Assembly: GCA_026003215.1 (NCBI GenBank)
Contig: BPGV01000001.1
Coordinates: forward strand, 981,001-1,045,000
DNA: 64,000 nt
Reading direction: 5' to 3'
Origin: Bacteroidia bacterium
GTDB taxonomy: Bacteria > Bacteroidota > Bacteroidia > SpSt-205
The notes under the pieces are model-generated. The model was not told the origin of the DNA. It made no database searches and worked only from the letters and a program-made list of their open reading frames with translations. Positions 17,258 to 25,923 of the stretch are shown here, one piece after another; position 1 is the stretch's first letter; each line of letters starts with the position of its first letter. The translations under genes and the position numbers were made by a program.

Positions 17258-18313
17258 TTATAAAAAAGGAGCCGTAGCTTCGGCAAAAATGCGCTTGAAG
17301 CGTTCAACGGCGTGGGTGCGTGTATAGGAAGAAAGGATAAGGGTGCGTCCTTTTTCCGATAGGGCTTTCTTTTGAGAAAGGGGCAAGGCGAAATAGGAAA
17401 GGATTTTTTCAGCGGCCTTTTCGGCAGAGAGGGGAATAATCCCTTCTGGCCAGACCTGTCGGACGACCTCTTGGGCGCCGGTCCACTCGGAGACGAGGGC
17501 CGGCAGGCCAGCAGCCATGGCTTCTTGTACCGCTATCCCCCACGCTTCGCCCCGAGCCGGATGAAAATACAAACCGGCCTGGGCAAATACCGCTTCTATG
17601 GCCGAGACAGGCCCCAAGAATGCTACCTGTACACCGGGATAGCGGCTGAGAAGCGCCGTTTGCACGGACTCCTTCCACCGGCCAACTATCAAGCCCTGCA
17701 CAGTGGGTAGCTCTCGCTGGAGCCGCCAAATCGTCTCTACAAAAAGATCTAATCCCTTGTAATGCACCCGCCACCCCTCTTCCCCATGGGCGACCAGCAC
17801 AATCATCGGCTGCTCCAACTGCGGCTGTACCGCCGCTAAACGCTCCAGCCGCTTTTCTTCTACCCCGTTGAACCCTACATATACAGGCGGGCAGGCTGCT
17901 CCCAAGAGCTGCTTGGCCAGAGAAGCCAACATCTCCCCTATCACCAAAAACCCCGTATAATGACGAAGCGCATAAAGCAATGCCTTTCGGGTAGAAGGTT
18001 TGTAGTATCCATCGTACAAAAAGTATAGTGTTTGTTCATCAATCAGGCTCCATACGGGTTTGCGTTTGAGCTTCCCCATAAGGGGAGGCCAGATATGCGG
18101 CCCTTCTATCAGTAACCCATCATAAGCCTCCCAGGGGAAGCGCCAGGCATTGACCCACCAACGGTAATACCGCTGCCACGCAGGGAGCGCCTGGTCATGA
18201 TACCGTTTCGCCTCGTCTATAAAGTGAAAAGTAGCCCCTATCGCCTGCGCATAAGCGTTATGGATAGGATGGCCATCAGGTCGTCCGCGGAGATAGGCTA
18301 TTTTGAGCGACAT
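17258..18313 (-). CDS. Glycosyltransferase, GT4-like
   Basis: A 351-residue GT-B fold glycosyltransferase. Its C-terminal half has the GT4 pattern: VYVGFNGVEEKRLE, KGLDLFVETIWRL, GLIVGRWKESV, a glycine-rich turn, and the nucleotide-sugar site in FHPARGEAWGIAVQEAMAAGLPALVSEWTGAQEVV (quoted around Glu-x7-Glu). It starts at an ATG inside the last 38 bases of the upstream glycosyltransferase, so the two are translationally coupled. Transfers a sugar from an activated donor to an unknown acceptor, probably a glycan or glycolipid of the envelope. The stop lies 59 bases before the end of the convergent TonB receptor; that short gap has no clear terminator. Confidence 0.85.
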   Translation of the reverse strand: MSLKIAYLRGRPDGHPIHNAYAQAIGATFHFIDEAKRYHDQALPAWQRYYRWWVNAWRFPWEAYDGLLIEGPHIWPPLMGKLKRKPVWSLIDEQTLYFLYDGYYKPSTRKALLYALRHYTGFLVIGEMLASLAKQLLGAACPPVYVGFNGVEEKRLERLAAVQPQLEQPMIVLVAHGEEGWRVHYKGLDLFVETIWRLQRELPTVQGLIVGRWKESVQTALLSRYPGVQVAFLGPVSAIEAVFAQAGLYFHPARGEAWGIAVQEAMAAGLPALVSEWTGAQEVVRQVWPEGIIPLSAEKAAEKILSYFALPLSQKKALSEKGRTLILSSYTRTHAVERFKRIFAEATAPFL

Positions 18314-19463
18314 TTTTGGCTAAGAAAGCGCCTACCCGCGCAAAGTAATGTTCTACCGTGTAGTTTGCCTCCACACGCTTACGCAGAGCCTGGCCCTCCT
18401 CCTGCGGCGCTGGATGCGTGTATATGCGCTCTAAGGCGACTTGTAAAGCCTCTACATCAGCGGGGGGAATACAGCCCTCCCCCAATACGTCTGGCCCAGC
18501 ACTATGGGTAGTCGTAATAACAGGCAGACCACACGCCATCGCCTCCAAAATCACTAACCCAAAGGAATCTAACAGCGTAGGGAACACCAACGCCGTAGCC
18601 GCTTGATAGAGTTCTGGCAAAGCTTCCCTCGGCCTATGGCCCATGTACCAAAAAAAACCGTCATACTTAGCCAAGATGGGTTTCATCTCTTCCACCACAT
18701 GCCCTACAATCCATAACTCTGCTTGCGGAAAACGCGCCCTTTTCCATGCTTCAAGCAAATATTGGACTCCCTTAAGCGGATCCACTCGGCCTACATATAA
18801 AAAACGAAAGGGCTTCCGCTGAAGCTTAGCAGCGGGCCTAAATAGGTCGGCTTCCACTCCTAAGGGGAGTACCTCTATTTTCTCAGGGGGAATGCCTCTT
18901 TCTTCCATTTGGCGCCGTACAAAAGAAGAGAGCACTATCACCTTATCCGCCAGAGCCAGTTCTTTTTCCATGCGATGCACCAACTGTTTGGGCAAAAGGG
19001 CATACTTGCCTTTGCCTAAGCCCTGCAGTTGGTAGGCTTTATACGCGATGTCGTTCCACACGCGAGGATGCGATGCGGGAAACTCTAAGAACACAGGGAC
19101 CCCTAAGGCCCGGGCTTTTTGCATAGTATATAAGCTGGTGCCACTCCATGCCCACAGGAAGGTCGCTTCTGGGGGAAAGTGCCGCGCACACAGGGCATCA
19201 TACAAAGCATACTGCCACAGTCGGGGCGTTTCATAGCTTCCTATAAAGGGCAAGCGCCGCCACAGGGCCCACAGCCCCCATATCAAGCCAGAGTACCCCC
19301 AAACAGAGCGCCGAGCCCCATCTCTCTTTTCTAACGACCACTCCGGATAATAGTGAGCTACAGCATAAAGGCTTTTGCAGTGCCTCAGGGCTTGCGCCAG
19401 TAAATGCGTATAGGACCCGGGCCCTGTAAGCAAGTAGCCCCCTGGCGAGAGCCCCTCTCTCAC
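18276..19463 (-). CDS. Glycosyltransferase, GT4 family
   Basis: A 395-residue GT4 glycosyltransferase. N-terminal domain with GPGSYTHLLAQAL. C-terminal Rossmann domain with VLPLGVEADLFRP, FRFLYVGRVDPLKGVQYLLEA, AELWIVGHV, and the donor-binding motif FPTLLDSFGLVILEAMACG (Glu-x7-Glu type). The GTG start at 19461-19463 overlaps the TGA of the upstream acyl-CoA dehydrogenase by four bases (GTGA), a translational-coupling arrangement. The downstream glycosyltransferase begins inside this gene. Likely builds a surface or exported glycan. Donor and acceptor cannot be told from sequence. Confidence 0.88.
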   Translation of the reverse strand: MREGLSPGGYLLTGPGSYTHLLAQALRHCKSLYAVAHYYPEWSLEKRDGARRSVWGYSGLIWGLWALWRRLPFIGSYETPRLWQYALYDALCARHFPPEATFLWAWSGTSLYTMQKARALGVPVFLEFPASHPRVWNDIAYKAYQLQGLGKGKYALLPKQLVHRMEKELALADKVIVLSSFVRRQMEERGIPPEKIEVLPLGVEADLFRPAAKLQRKPFRFLYVGRVDPLKGVQYLLEAWKRARFPQAELWIVGHVVEEMKPILAKYDGFFWYMGHRPREALPELYQAATALVFPTLLDSFGLVILEAMACGLPVITTTHSAGPDVLGEGCIPPADVEALQVALERIYTHPAPQEEGQALRKRVEANYTVEHYFARVGAFLAKNVAQNSLSPRTT

Positions 19464-20623
19464 GCCGTCAATAGCGGCTTTTCCCCCCTACTCAAAGCCC
19501 GAGAAATCACTATGCGTTGCACTTCGCTGGTGCCTTCGTAAATCTCGGTAATCTTGGCATCCCGAAAGAGGCGTTCTACATGGTATTCCTTCACATAGCC
19601 GTACCCCCCATGTATCTGAATAGCCTCCGTCGTGACCCACATAGCGGCACGGGAGGCATACAGCTTGGCCATGGACGCTAAGAGGCCATAAGGTCGCCCA
19701 TGGTCCTTCGCTTCGGCGGCCCGAAAGCACAAGAGGCGCGCCGCATCTATCTGAGTGGCCATCTGCGCCAGCTTAAACGCTATCGCCTGATGCTTAGCTA
19801 TGGGCACGCCAAAGGTTTGCCGTTGCAGGCTATACCGCAGGGCCAGCTCATAGGCCCCCGAGGCAATCCCCAGCGCCTGCGCCGCTATCCCTATCCGGCC
19901 CCCATCCAACGTCTTCATCGCAAACTTGAACCCGAAACCCTCCTCTCCAATCCGATTTGCTACGGGAACCTTTACATCATTAAAGATCATCGTGTGCGTA
20001 TCTGACCCCCGAATGCCTAACTTGTTTTCTTTTTTTCCTACAACCACCCCTTCCCATTCCCGCTCTACGATAAACGCGCTAATCCCTCGGCTGCCCGCTT
20101 GGGGGTCAGTCTGCGCTATCACCAAATACAAGCCCGCGCGACCCGCATTCGTAATCCAGTTTTTCGTACCGTTGAGGAGGTAGTAGTCGCCTTTGCGCAC
20201 AGCACGCGTACGCTGCTGGGTAGCATCACTCCCCGCTTCCGGTTCCGATAGGCAAAATGAACCTATTACTTCACCTCGGGCAAGCAAGGGGAGATACTTA
20301 CGCTTTTGCTCTTCGGTACCATAGGTTTCTATGCCCCAGTTGACGAGGGAGTTTTGGACAGAGACCATCACACTGGCGGAGGCATCTACTTTGGAGAGCT
20401 CTTCCATCAGGAGTACATAACTGAGGGTATCCATGCCCGCCCCGCCATACTCCGGCGACACCATGAGCCCCAAAAAGCCCAGCTCCCCCATGCGCTTGAC
20501 CAGCGAGTCGGGGAAGGTCTGCGTTTCATCGCGTTCTATCACCCCAGGCAGCAGCTCACTTTGGGCAAAGTCCCGCGCCGCCTGGCGAATCATCTCTTGC
20601 TCTTCCGTAAGCCGAAAATCCAT
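19460..20623 (-). CDS. Acyl-CoA dehydrogenase, short/branched-chain type
   Basis: A 387-residue acyl-CoA dehydrogenase of the usual short-chain length. N-terminal MDFRLTEEQEMIRQAARDFA, middle domain SFCLSEPEAGSDA and NGTKNWITNAGRA, C-terminal AIQIHGGYGYVKEYHVERL, and catalytic Glu363 in TEIYEGTSEVQRIV. This Glu position fits butyryl-, isobutyryl- or other short-chain enzymes. Electron acceptor would be ETF. The start is an ATG 6 bases after an exact -7 box. It is the first gene of a three-gene unit with two glycosyltransferases, an odd partnership with no obvious metabolic link. Confidence 0.92.
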   Translation of the reverse strand: MDFRLTEEQEMIRQAARDFAQSELLPGVIERDETQTFPDSLVKRMGELGFLGLMVSPEYGGAGMDTLSYVLLMEELSKVDASASVMVSVQNSLVNWGIETYGTEEQKRKYLPLLARGEVIGSFCLSEPEAGSDATQQRTRAVRKGDYYLLNGTKNWITNAGRAGLYLVIAQTDPQAGSRGISAFIVEREWEGVVVGKKENKLGIRGSDTHTMIFNDVKVPVANRIGEEGFGFKFAMKTLDGGRIGIAAQALGIASGAYELALRYSLQRQTFGVPIAKHQAIAFKLAQMATQIDAARLLCFRAAEAKDHGRPYGLLASMAKLYASRAAMWVTTEAIQIHGGYGYVKEYHVERLFRDAKITEIYEGTSEVQRIVISRALSRGEKPLLTA

Positions 20624-20629
20624 ACCCTA

Positions 20630-20637
20630 CAAAGCTA
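20630..20637 (-). promoter_or_regulatory. -7 element TAGCTTTG
   Basis: Exact match, 6 bases before the ATG at 20623. Confidence 0.74.
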
Positions 20638-20649
20638 AGCAACTTTATT

Positions 20650-21612
20650 TTATCCCAATCGGGCCAAAAACTGCTCCCGTCGCCAAAGCAGCCTATCCAT
20701 CGTGTGTCGCCCAATAATATGCGTGAAATACGGCGAATGCAAAAGTCGTACGTAGTAATGCAGGGGACTACTACCATGGGGATACACCACAAGGTGATAC
20801 GTTTTCCCCGACCAAAGGAAGAGTCGCATCTCTGCTAAGGGGGAGAGACCGACAAGGGAGTCCGGCGGGGCCCACTCATCCGCATAAAACTTTCCGGTAT
20901 AAGCGAGGAGGTATTCGGCTACTTGAGCGGAATCGGTCGATTCGCCGGAGGCTAAGCGCCAAGGGGCCCCCGGCTGGGAACGCTCCAGCTTCCAGCTCTG
21001 GGCCGGCTCCCCCACCCATTCCAGCTGAATCGCTTGCAGATCTACGGGACGCACTTCAAAAAGAACATTAGGTTGCCATACGCTTATATCAGGATAGTAG
21101 CGCGAAGTTACATACCCTTCAAACCCTGGAACGAACACCTCGTACGGCTGGTCACTCCCCGGCCGAAGCATGTAAGAAGCCCGCTGGTCAGGCGTAGGGC
21201 CCCCTACATAAAACACCTCCTCGCGTCCATCCTTAAAGCGCAAAAAGACTTCCACGCGGTGTTCCTTGAGAAACTTGAGGACATTCCGCACCGCCGTAGT
21301 AGCCACAGGGGCTCGGGGCGTCTGCACCACCAGCGTGTGAAGGAGGGTTTGGAGCGGCTGGGAAAAAACTTCTAAGGTGTCTCCTATAAGCCAGCTTCCG
21401 TCCTTTTGCCGACGCAGGAGGATCTGGCGAAAAACCGTATCCGCATGCTTCTCTATCAGACGGATTTCTACTAAGGCGGCTGTATCCGAGAAGGAAAAAG
21501 TACGCGCGCGCCGCTCCCGAGCCTCAACAAGACGAGGACCTACGACCACTAACACCGCCGCCCCCGCCAGCACAAGAAATAACCCCACCGTCAAAAGTAG
21601 ATTACGATTCAT
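20650..21612 (-). CDS. DUF4340 domain protein, probable envelope partner of GldF/GldG
   Basis: A 320-residue protein with one N-terminal membrane anchor (NRNLLLTVGLFLVLAGAAVLVVV, residues 2-24) and a large periplasmic part of beta-rich repeats. Seen are WLIGDTLEVFSQPLQTLL, FYVGGPTPDQRASYMLRPG and YYPDISVWQPNVLFEV, which resemble the repeats of DUF4340 proteins. DUF4340 proteins often follow GldG-like ABC components. It begins 4 bases after gldG stops, so it is the last gene of gldF-gldG-DUF4340. Function is unknown; it may read out or stabilise the transporter complex. Confidence 0.75.
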   Translation of the reverse strand: MNRNLLLTVGLFLVLAGAAVLVVVGPRLVEARERRARTFSFSDTAALVEIRLIEKHADTVFRQILLRRQKDGSWLIGDTLEVFSQPLQTLLHTLVVQTPRAPVATTAVRNVLKFLKEHRVEVFLRFKDGREEVFYVGGPTPDQRASYMLRPGSDQPYEVFVPGFEGYVTSRYYPDISVWQPNVLFEVRPVDLQAIQLEWVGEPAQSWKLERSQPGAPWRLASGESTDSAQVAEYLLAYTGKFYADEWAPPDSLVGLSPLAEMRLFLWSGKTYHLVVYPHGSSPLHYYVRLLHSPYFTHIIGRHTMDRLLWRREQFLARLG

Positions 21613-21616
21613 AAGC

Positions 21617-23317
21617 TCACTTTTTTGTAATCAGCGGTCGCTTATAAATATTTCTGCGCCAGAAATACAATCCTAAGCCAAAAAGTATCATAAGCACTAT
21701 GGGCATACCTAAGTTAAACGCTTGGATAAAAGTCGCATGGGCGCGTACAATTTCAGGGTTCAGGCGTCGGATTTGGACACTTCTACTGCGCACTTGGGTC
21801 AGGGAGATTTCACCCGCCAAATAATCTACACAATTGAGGAGGAAAGTAAGGTTATCTAAGGGCACATAGTCGGCGCTTCGGCCTTGCACTTCGGCGGGGA
21901 GCGCCAGTTCGCCGTCGGTAATCAAGATAGCCTTCCCGGGCAAGCCCGAACGAGGTAAAAAGCGCGCTGTAGGCGGCTTCGGGGCAAAGCTATCGGTCGG
22001 CGGCTCCCTATCTTGAAATACCGACTCAAATATTCCCTCAGTCAGCACAGCCATAGGCCGGAAACCTTTTCCCTTAAAGGCTTCCGGAGAAGGCGGATTT
22101 TTCAGCGTAAGGTTTATATCAATGAGCTGCGTCCCCTTCACCGAACGGCTTAGGGGAGAGCTTAGGGCCAAAATAGTGTGCTGTACGCCCGGCCGCGCAA
22201 GCGTATCTACACTCCCCGCATAGCGATATAATACCGCATCCACCGTACGAGTGATAGGATGCGGGGGGAAGATATAGACGACAGGATAATACAGCCACTT
22301 TTCTGCACCCCATAACGGACCGTTGTAGTACCCGCGGATAACCTCTATAAATCCGCAGGAAAAGTCTTGCACCAAATCATAGCCGGGCCGCCAGCCCCAG
22401 CGGAAAAAGAGATCATCCAAGTTAAGCTCTCGGAGCTGGGTGAGGGCTGAGCTTTCCGTAAGGTTTATGCGGTGGTAGTCCACCAGCCAGAGGAGGCGCC
22501 CCCCGCGCAAAAGGTATTGTTCAAGCTCGTACTTCTCCCGCTCCCTAAAAGCGCTATCGGGTCCAATCACGAGGATTGCCGCATACCCATCCCCTTGCAG
22601 CTTTTGCCGGAGGCTTTCCGGCAAGAACATCTTGGCCGGGGGAAGGGCCTGACCTTCTTTTACACGCACAGGTAGCACCCGATAAAACCGTTCCAGTTCC
22701 GCCCGAAGCTGCGGCATCTGGTCTAAGGGGTATTCCCCATGGCCAGAAAGAATGCCTATGATAGGTTTTTCTCCATACACGGCTATTTGGCGCAGGGCTG
22801 CCGCTATCTTATACTCCACTTCTTGCTCGGCTTCTAAAAGGTTAATCTCGCCGGTGGGGTATAGATTGCCCTTTACCAGGTCTATCCATATCTCTTGGAA
22901 GCCACACTGCACCACCGCAACAGGGTACATGTACTGCCGACGGGTCTCTGTCTGAGATACCCGCACATTGATGGGGATAGGCTGCACCCCCCGCATCTTG
23001 AAGGACTTTAAGACTTCGGGGCTTTTACTGGGATTGACAAACGTGTAGTTGAAGGGCTTCGGGGCTACCGCCCGCATCTCCGCTAAGAGCGTTTCTATCG
23101 CCCGCTTGTACCGCTGGATAGGATAGGGAAACTCCCCCTCTAAGTACACCGTCACATACACGGCCTGGGGCAAGCGCCTAAGTAACGCCTTGGTCCCCTC
23201 GGAGAGCGTATAACGCTTCTCCGCCGTGAGGTCTATCCGTACGAAGTACCGCTGCCCTATCAGATACACCAGCACTACAGCAGCGAGAAGTACCAAAAAA
23301 TGTAGGAGGGCTCTCAT
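21617..23317 (-). CDS. gldG: Gliding-motility ABC transporter substrate-binding-like protein GldG
   Basis: A 566-residue GldG. It has an N-terminal membrane helix (residues 4-22), then the ABC-type uncharacterised region with FVRIDLTAEKRYTLSEGTKALL, a family hallmark. A periplasmic domain follows (ILSGHGEYPLDQMPQLRAEL, GGRLLWLVDYHRINL), with a C-terminal membrane helix (LGMPIVLMILFGLGLYFW) and a basic tail. In Flavobacterium, GldA-GldF-GldG form an ABC transporter needed for gliding. Its start overlaps the gldF stop (ATGA). No GldA ATPase is in the window. Confidence 0.9.
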   Translation of the reverse strand: MRALLHFLVLLAAVVLVYLIGQRYFVRIDLTAEKRYTLSEGTKALLRRLPQAVYVTVYLEGEFPYPIQRYKRAIETLLAEMRAVAPKPFNYTFVNPSKSPEVLKSFKMRGVQPIPINVRVSQTETRRQYMYPVAVVQCGFQEIWIDLVKGNLYPTGEINLLEAEQEVEYKIAAALRQIAVYGEKPIIGILSGHGEYPLDQMPQLRAELERFYRVLPVRVKEGQALPPAKMFLPESLRQKLQGDGYAAILVIGPDSAFREREKYELEQYLLRGGRLLWLVDYHRINLTESSALTQLRELNLDDLFFRWGWRPGYDLVQDFSCGFIEVIRGYYNGPLWGAEKWLYYPVVYIFPPHPITRTVDAVLYRYAGSVDTLARPGVQHTILALSSPLSRSVKGTQLIDINLTLKNPPSPEAFKGKGFRPMAVLTEGIFESVFQDREPPTDSFAPKPPTARFLPRSGLPGKAILITDGELALPAEVQGRSADYVPLDNLTFLLNCVDYLAGEISLTQVRSRSVQIRRLNPEIVRAHATFIQAFNLGMPIVLMILFGLGLYFWRRNIYKRPLITKK

Positions 23318-24039
23318 GCGTGCCTCTGGCTAAGTTGCAAGCGAGCCAATCCCAGTCCGAAAAGAATGACGCCGAGGAAATACAAAATATCCCGGCTATC
23401 TACTACCCCGCGGCTAATACTGCGGTAATGTTCCATGAGACTGAGCTGGGCAAAAAACACTTGTAATGGCTTGCCAATCGGCAGCTCAGAAATAAACTCA
23501 AATCCTATAAGCCACAGAAACCCCATAAAAAGGGCCAACAAGAACGCAATAATCGTATGCATCGTGAGGGTAGAAGCCCATATGCCCAAAGCCACCAAAG
23601 CCAATCCCATCAGAAATAGGCCGACATAGGCCCCTTGGATAGCCCCATGATCCACGGCCCCGCGAGGCTGCGCCAACCAAGCAATAGACCCATAAAATAC
23701 CAGCGTCGGCACCAGCGCAAAAGCCAGCACTACCGCTACCGCCAGATACTTCCCCCACAGAATCTCCCAGGGAGAAATAGGCGCTGTAGCTAAAAGCTCA
23801 TAAGTACCCACCCGAAACTCCTCGGAAAAACTCCGCATAGTGAGCGCTGGTGCTAAAAAAAGTAAAAACCATGGCGCTATGCTAAAAAAAACATCCATCT
23901 CTGCAGCGCCCGTCTGTATCACACTGCCCGAAAAAACCCACAGAAATAAGCCGGTACCCACCAGAAATACAGCCCATATCAGGTAAGCTATCAAGGAATG
24001 CAGGAGGGCTGAAGTTTCCTTTCGCCAGAGGGCCCACAT
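23314..24039 (-). CDS. gldF: Gliding-motility ABC transporter permease GldF
   Basis: A 241-residue permease with six predicted membrane helices. Hallmark segments are FFSIAPWFLLFLAPALTMRS followed by FSEEFRVGTYELLATAPIS, and ELPIGKPLQVFFAQLSLMEH with YRSISRGVVDSRDILYF. The start is taken as ATG 24037-24039 (MWALWRKETS), 6 bases after a -7 box that overlaps the stop codon of the MFS gene. Together with GldG it forms the membrane part of an ABC-2-type system. The ATPase GldA must be encoded elsewhere. Confidence 0.9.
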   Translation of the reverse strand: MWALWRKETSALLHSLIAYLIWAVFLVGTGLFLWVFSGSVIQTGAAEMDVFFSIAPWFLLFLAPALTMRSFSEEFRVGTYELLATAPISPWEILWGKYLAVAVVLAFALVPTLVFYGSIAWLAQPRGAVDHGAIQGAYVGLFLMGLALVALGIWASTLTMHTIIAFLLALFMGFLWLIGFEFISELPIGKPLQVFFAQLSLMEHYRSISRGVVDSRDILYFLGVILFGLGLARLQLSQRHA

Positions 24040-24045
24040 GTAGAG

Positions 24046-24053
24046 CAAAGTTA
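24046..24053 (-). promoter_or_regulatory. -7 element TAACTTTG overlapping a stop codon
   Basis: Exact match on the minus strand. Its TAA is the stop codon of the MFS transporter. It ends 6 bases before the gldF ATG. Confidence 0.7.
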
Positions 24054-25449
24054 GGAGGAGCGCTCCGAACGCAGCCGCTCATCGGGGAGAAGCAAAAGCA
24101 CCCCCACAAGCAAAATACCTAAGCCGGCCATACCTCCAAAAACCCAGCGTACCCCATACAGGAGACGACCTTGCCCCCACGTTTGCCCAGCTACATATAA
24201 GATATTCAAAAAAGCCAAGCCTACCGTAGAGCCTATCTGCCGCATAAACTGTATGGCACTCGTAGCCGACCCCACCCGAGCGATAGGGACATCATTTTGC
24301 CCAACTACACTGATAAGCGCCTGAAAAGGCCCCAGAAAGCCTGCGCCCATCACCATCAGAGTCAGTAAAAGTAGCAAAGGCATTTGGACTGGAAGAGCTA
24401 CCGCAGCTATCCCCAGAAGCAAAGCAAAGCCTATGGCACAGCCTACCAACAAAGGCTTATACCGTCCGTGCCGGCTCACCCACGCCCCCGCAGCCCCCGT
24501 GCTCACAACCCCGCCTACGGTAAAAGCTAAAAGCAGCAGGCCACTTTCAGCAGGCGGATACCCGAGTACCGATTGTAAATACAGCGGAAAGAAAGTTACC
24601 CCGCCCAAAAATATCGGGCCAAAAAAGAAACCCGCTAAAGCCGCATAGCGAAAAGTAGGTATTTCTATAAGGGATAGGGCAAACAGGGGACTGGGGTGGT
24701 CTTTTTCCACGCGTATCCAGAGGAAAAGGAAAAAAAGCGCCACCGCAAGCAAAACGCCACCCCACACGGGCGCGCCCAGCCGTTCAGGCCCCCAGAAGGA
24801 AAACGCCAGCAAAAAGGGAATAGCCCAGCCTATCAGGAGCAGAATACCCCGCTTATCCAAGGAACCGTCCTGTGGCGAGGCCCGCAGGGGTAAATACCGC
24901 CATACAAATCCCATAGCCAGCAGTAGCAGCGGAACATTCATCCAAAAGGCCCACCGCCAAGACAGATGCTGCGCAAGGTACCCCCCCTATCACAGGGCCT
25001 ATCGCAGAAGCTATCCCAAAAAGTGCTCCTACCACCCCTGCCCACCGGCTGCGTTCCCTCGGCGGGAAAAACCACGCCAACGTCGTGAACGCCAAAGAAA
25101 ATAGCGCTCCACCCCCTATCCCTTGCAAAAACCGAAAGAATATTAAGGACAGAAAAGAAAAAGCCGCCCCACAAGCCAGCGACCCCACCATAAAGAGAAA
25201 AAGCGCTCCTAAGAGTATAGGCCGCCGCGGCAGAATCTCTACCAATCGGCCGGCCACAGGCGCCGCAATCGTACTGCCCAACAGGTAGGCGACCCCTACC
25301 CACCCATACCAAGCTTGCCCGCCCAGCTCCGCTAAAATGACCGGCAAAGCCGTAGCTACCACCGTCTGGTCCAACGCCGCTAAAAACAGCCCCAAAAACA
25401 CCCCCACGAGCGTAAAGCGAACTGGCCGAGGAAGGCTTTTCTGCCCCAT
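24051..25449 (-). pseudogene. MFS drug exporter (DHA2/EmrB type), split by a frameshift in a G7 run
   Basis: Two overlapping frames make one 14-helix-type exporter. Residues 1 to about 156 read from the ATG at 25447-25449: LFLAALDQTVVATALPVI, the motif C-like GIASAIGPVIGG. After GPVIGG the frame runs into a run of seven C (24981-24987; G on the coding strand) and becomes nonsense. Removing one G restores YLAQHLSWRWAFWMNVPLLL, exactly what DHA2 transporters have there, and the rest runs to the stop at 24051. So the gene is whole but for a single-base insertion. It may be inactivated, switched by slippage, or a sequencing error. Would export drugs or metabolites by proton antiport. Confidence 0.85.
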
Positions 25450-25454
25450 GCGGC

Positions 25455-25462
25455 CAAAAGTA
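25455..25462 (-). promoter_or_regulatory. -7 element TACTTTTG
   Basis: Exact TAnnTTTG on the minus strand, 5 bases before the ATG of the MFS gene. Confidence 0.72.
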
Positions 25463-25477
25463 CTACTTCTTCTCTCC

Positions 25478-25485
25478 TACCTTTG
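25478..25485 (+). promoter_or_regulatory. -7 element TACCTTTG
   Basis: Exact match, 5 bases before the ATG at 25491. It faces away from the MFS promoter within a 41-base intergenic gap. Confidence 0.76.
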
Positions 25486-25490
25486 ACCCG

Positions 25491-25886
25491 ATGGAAGCCT
25501 TAGACCATGTGGCCATAGCTATCCCAGATAAAGAGAGCGTATCCCTTTGGGAAAAGCTCTTAGGACAGTCCCCTTTCCACACTGAAGAGGTACCCGAACA
25601 GGGCGTCAAAGTGTATTTTTTCCAGGTAGGGCCGACCAAGATTGAACTTTTAGAACCGCTTTCCCCCGAAAGTGCTGTCGCCCGCTTTTTAGAGAAAAAG
25701 GGGCCGGGCCTCCACCACATTGCCTTTTATGTAGAAGAGCTAAGCCCTGCAGTGGATAAGCTTAAGGCTGCGGGAGCCACCCCCCTTAGCGAAACCCCGC
25801 AGCCGGCCGCCCTGGGGAAAAAAGCCATTTTCTTTCATCCCCGCACTACCGGCGGTGTGCTCGTTGAACTCGTCACCTTTGCCTAA
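25491..25886 (+). CDS. mce: Methylmalonyl-CoA epimerase
   Basis: A 131-residue protein of the glyoxalase/VOC fold. It has LDHVAIAIPD at the start (His6 a metal ligand), EELGVKV-like segment QGVKVYFFQVGPTKIELLEP, GPGLHHIAFYVEE (second ligand region) and GVLVELVTF (final Glu ligand). Length and motifs match methylmalonyl-CoA epimerases, which interconvert (R)- and (S)-methylmalonyl-CoA in the propionate-succinate pathway. The mutase is not in the window. It has its own promoter; the pst operon begins 37 bases downstream. Confidence 0.9.
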   Translation: MEALDHVAIAIPDKESVSLWEKLLGQSPFHTEEVPEQGVKVYFFQVGPTKIELLEPLSPESAVARFLEKKGPGLHHIAFYVEELSPAVDKLKAAGATPLSETPQPAALGKKAIFFHPRTTGGVLVELVTFA

Positions 25887-25923
25887 ACCCTGATTTTACA
25901 CAAAGCCTGCTCCTTTACAGAGA

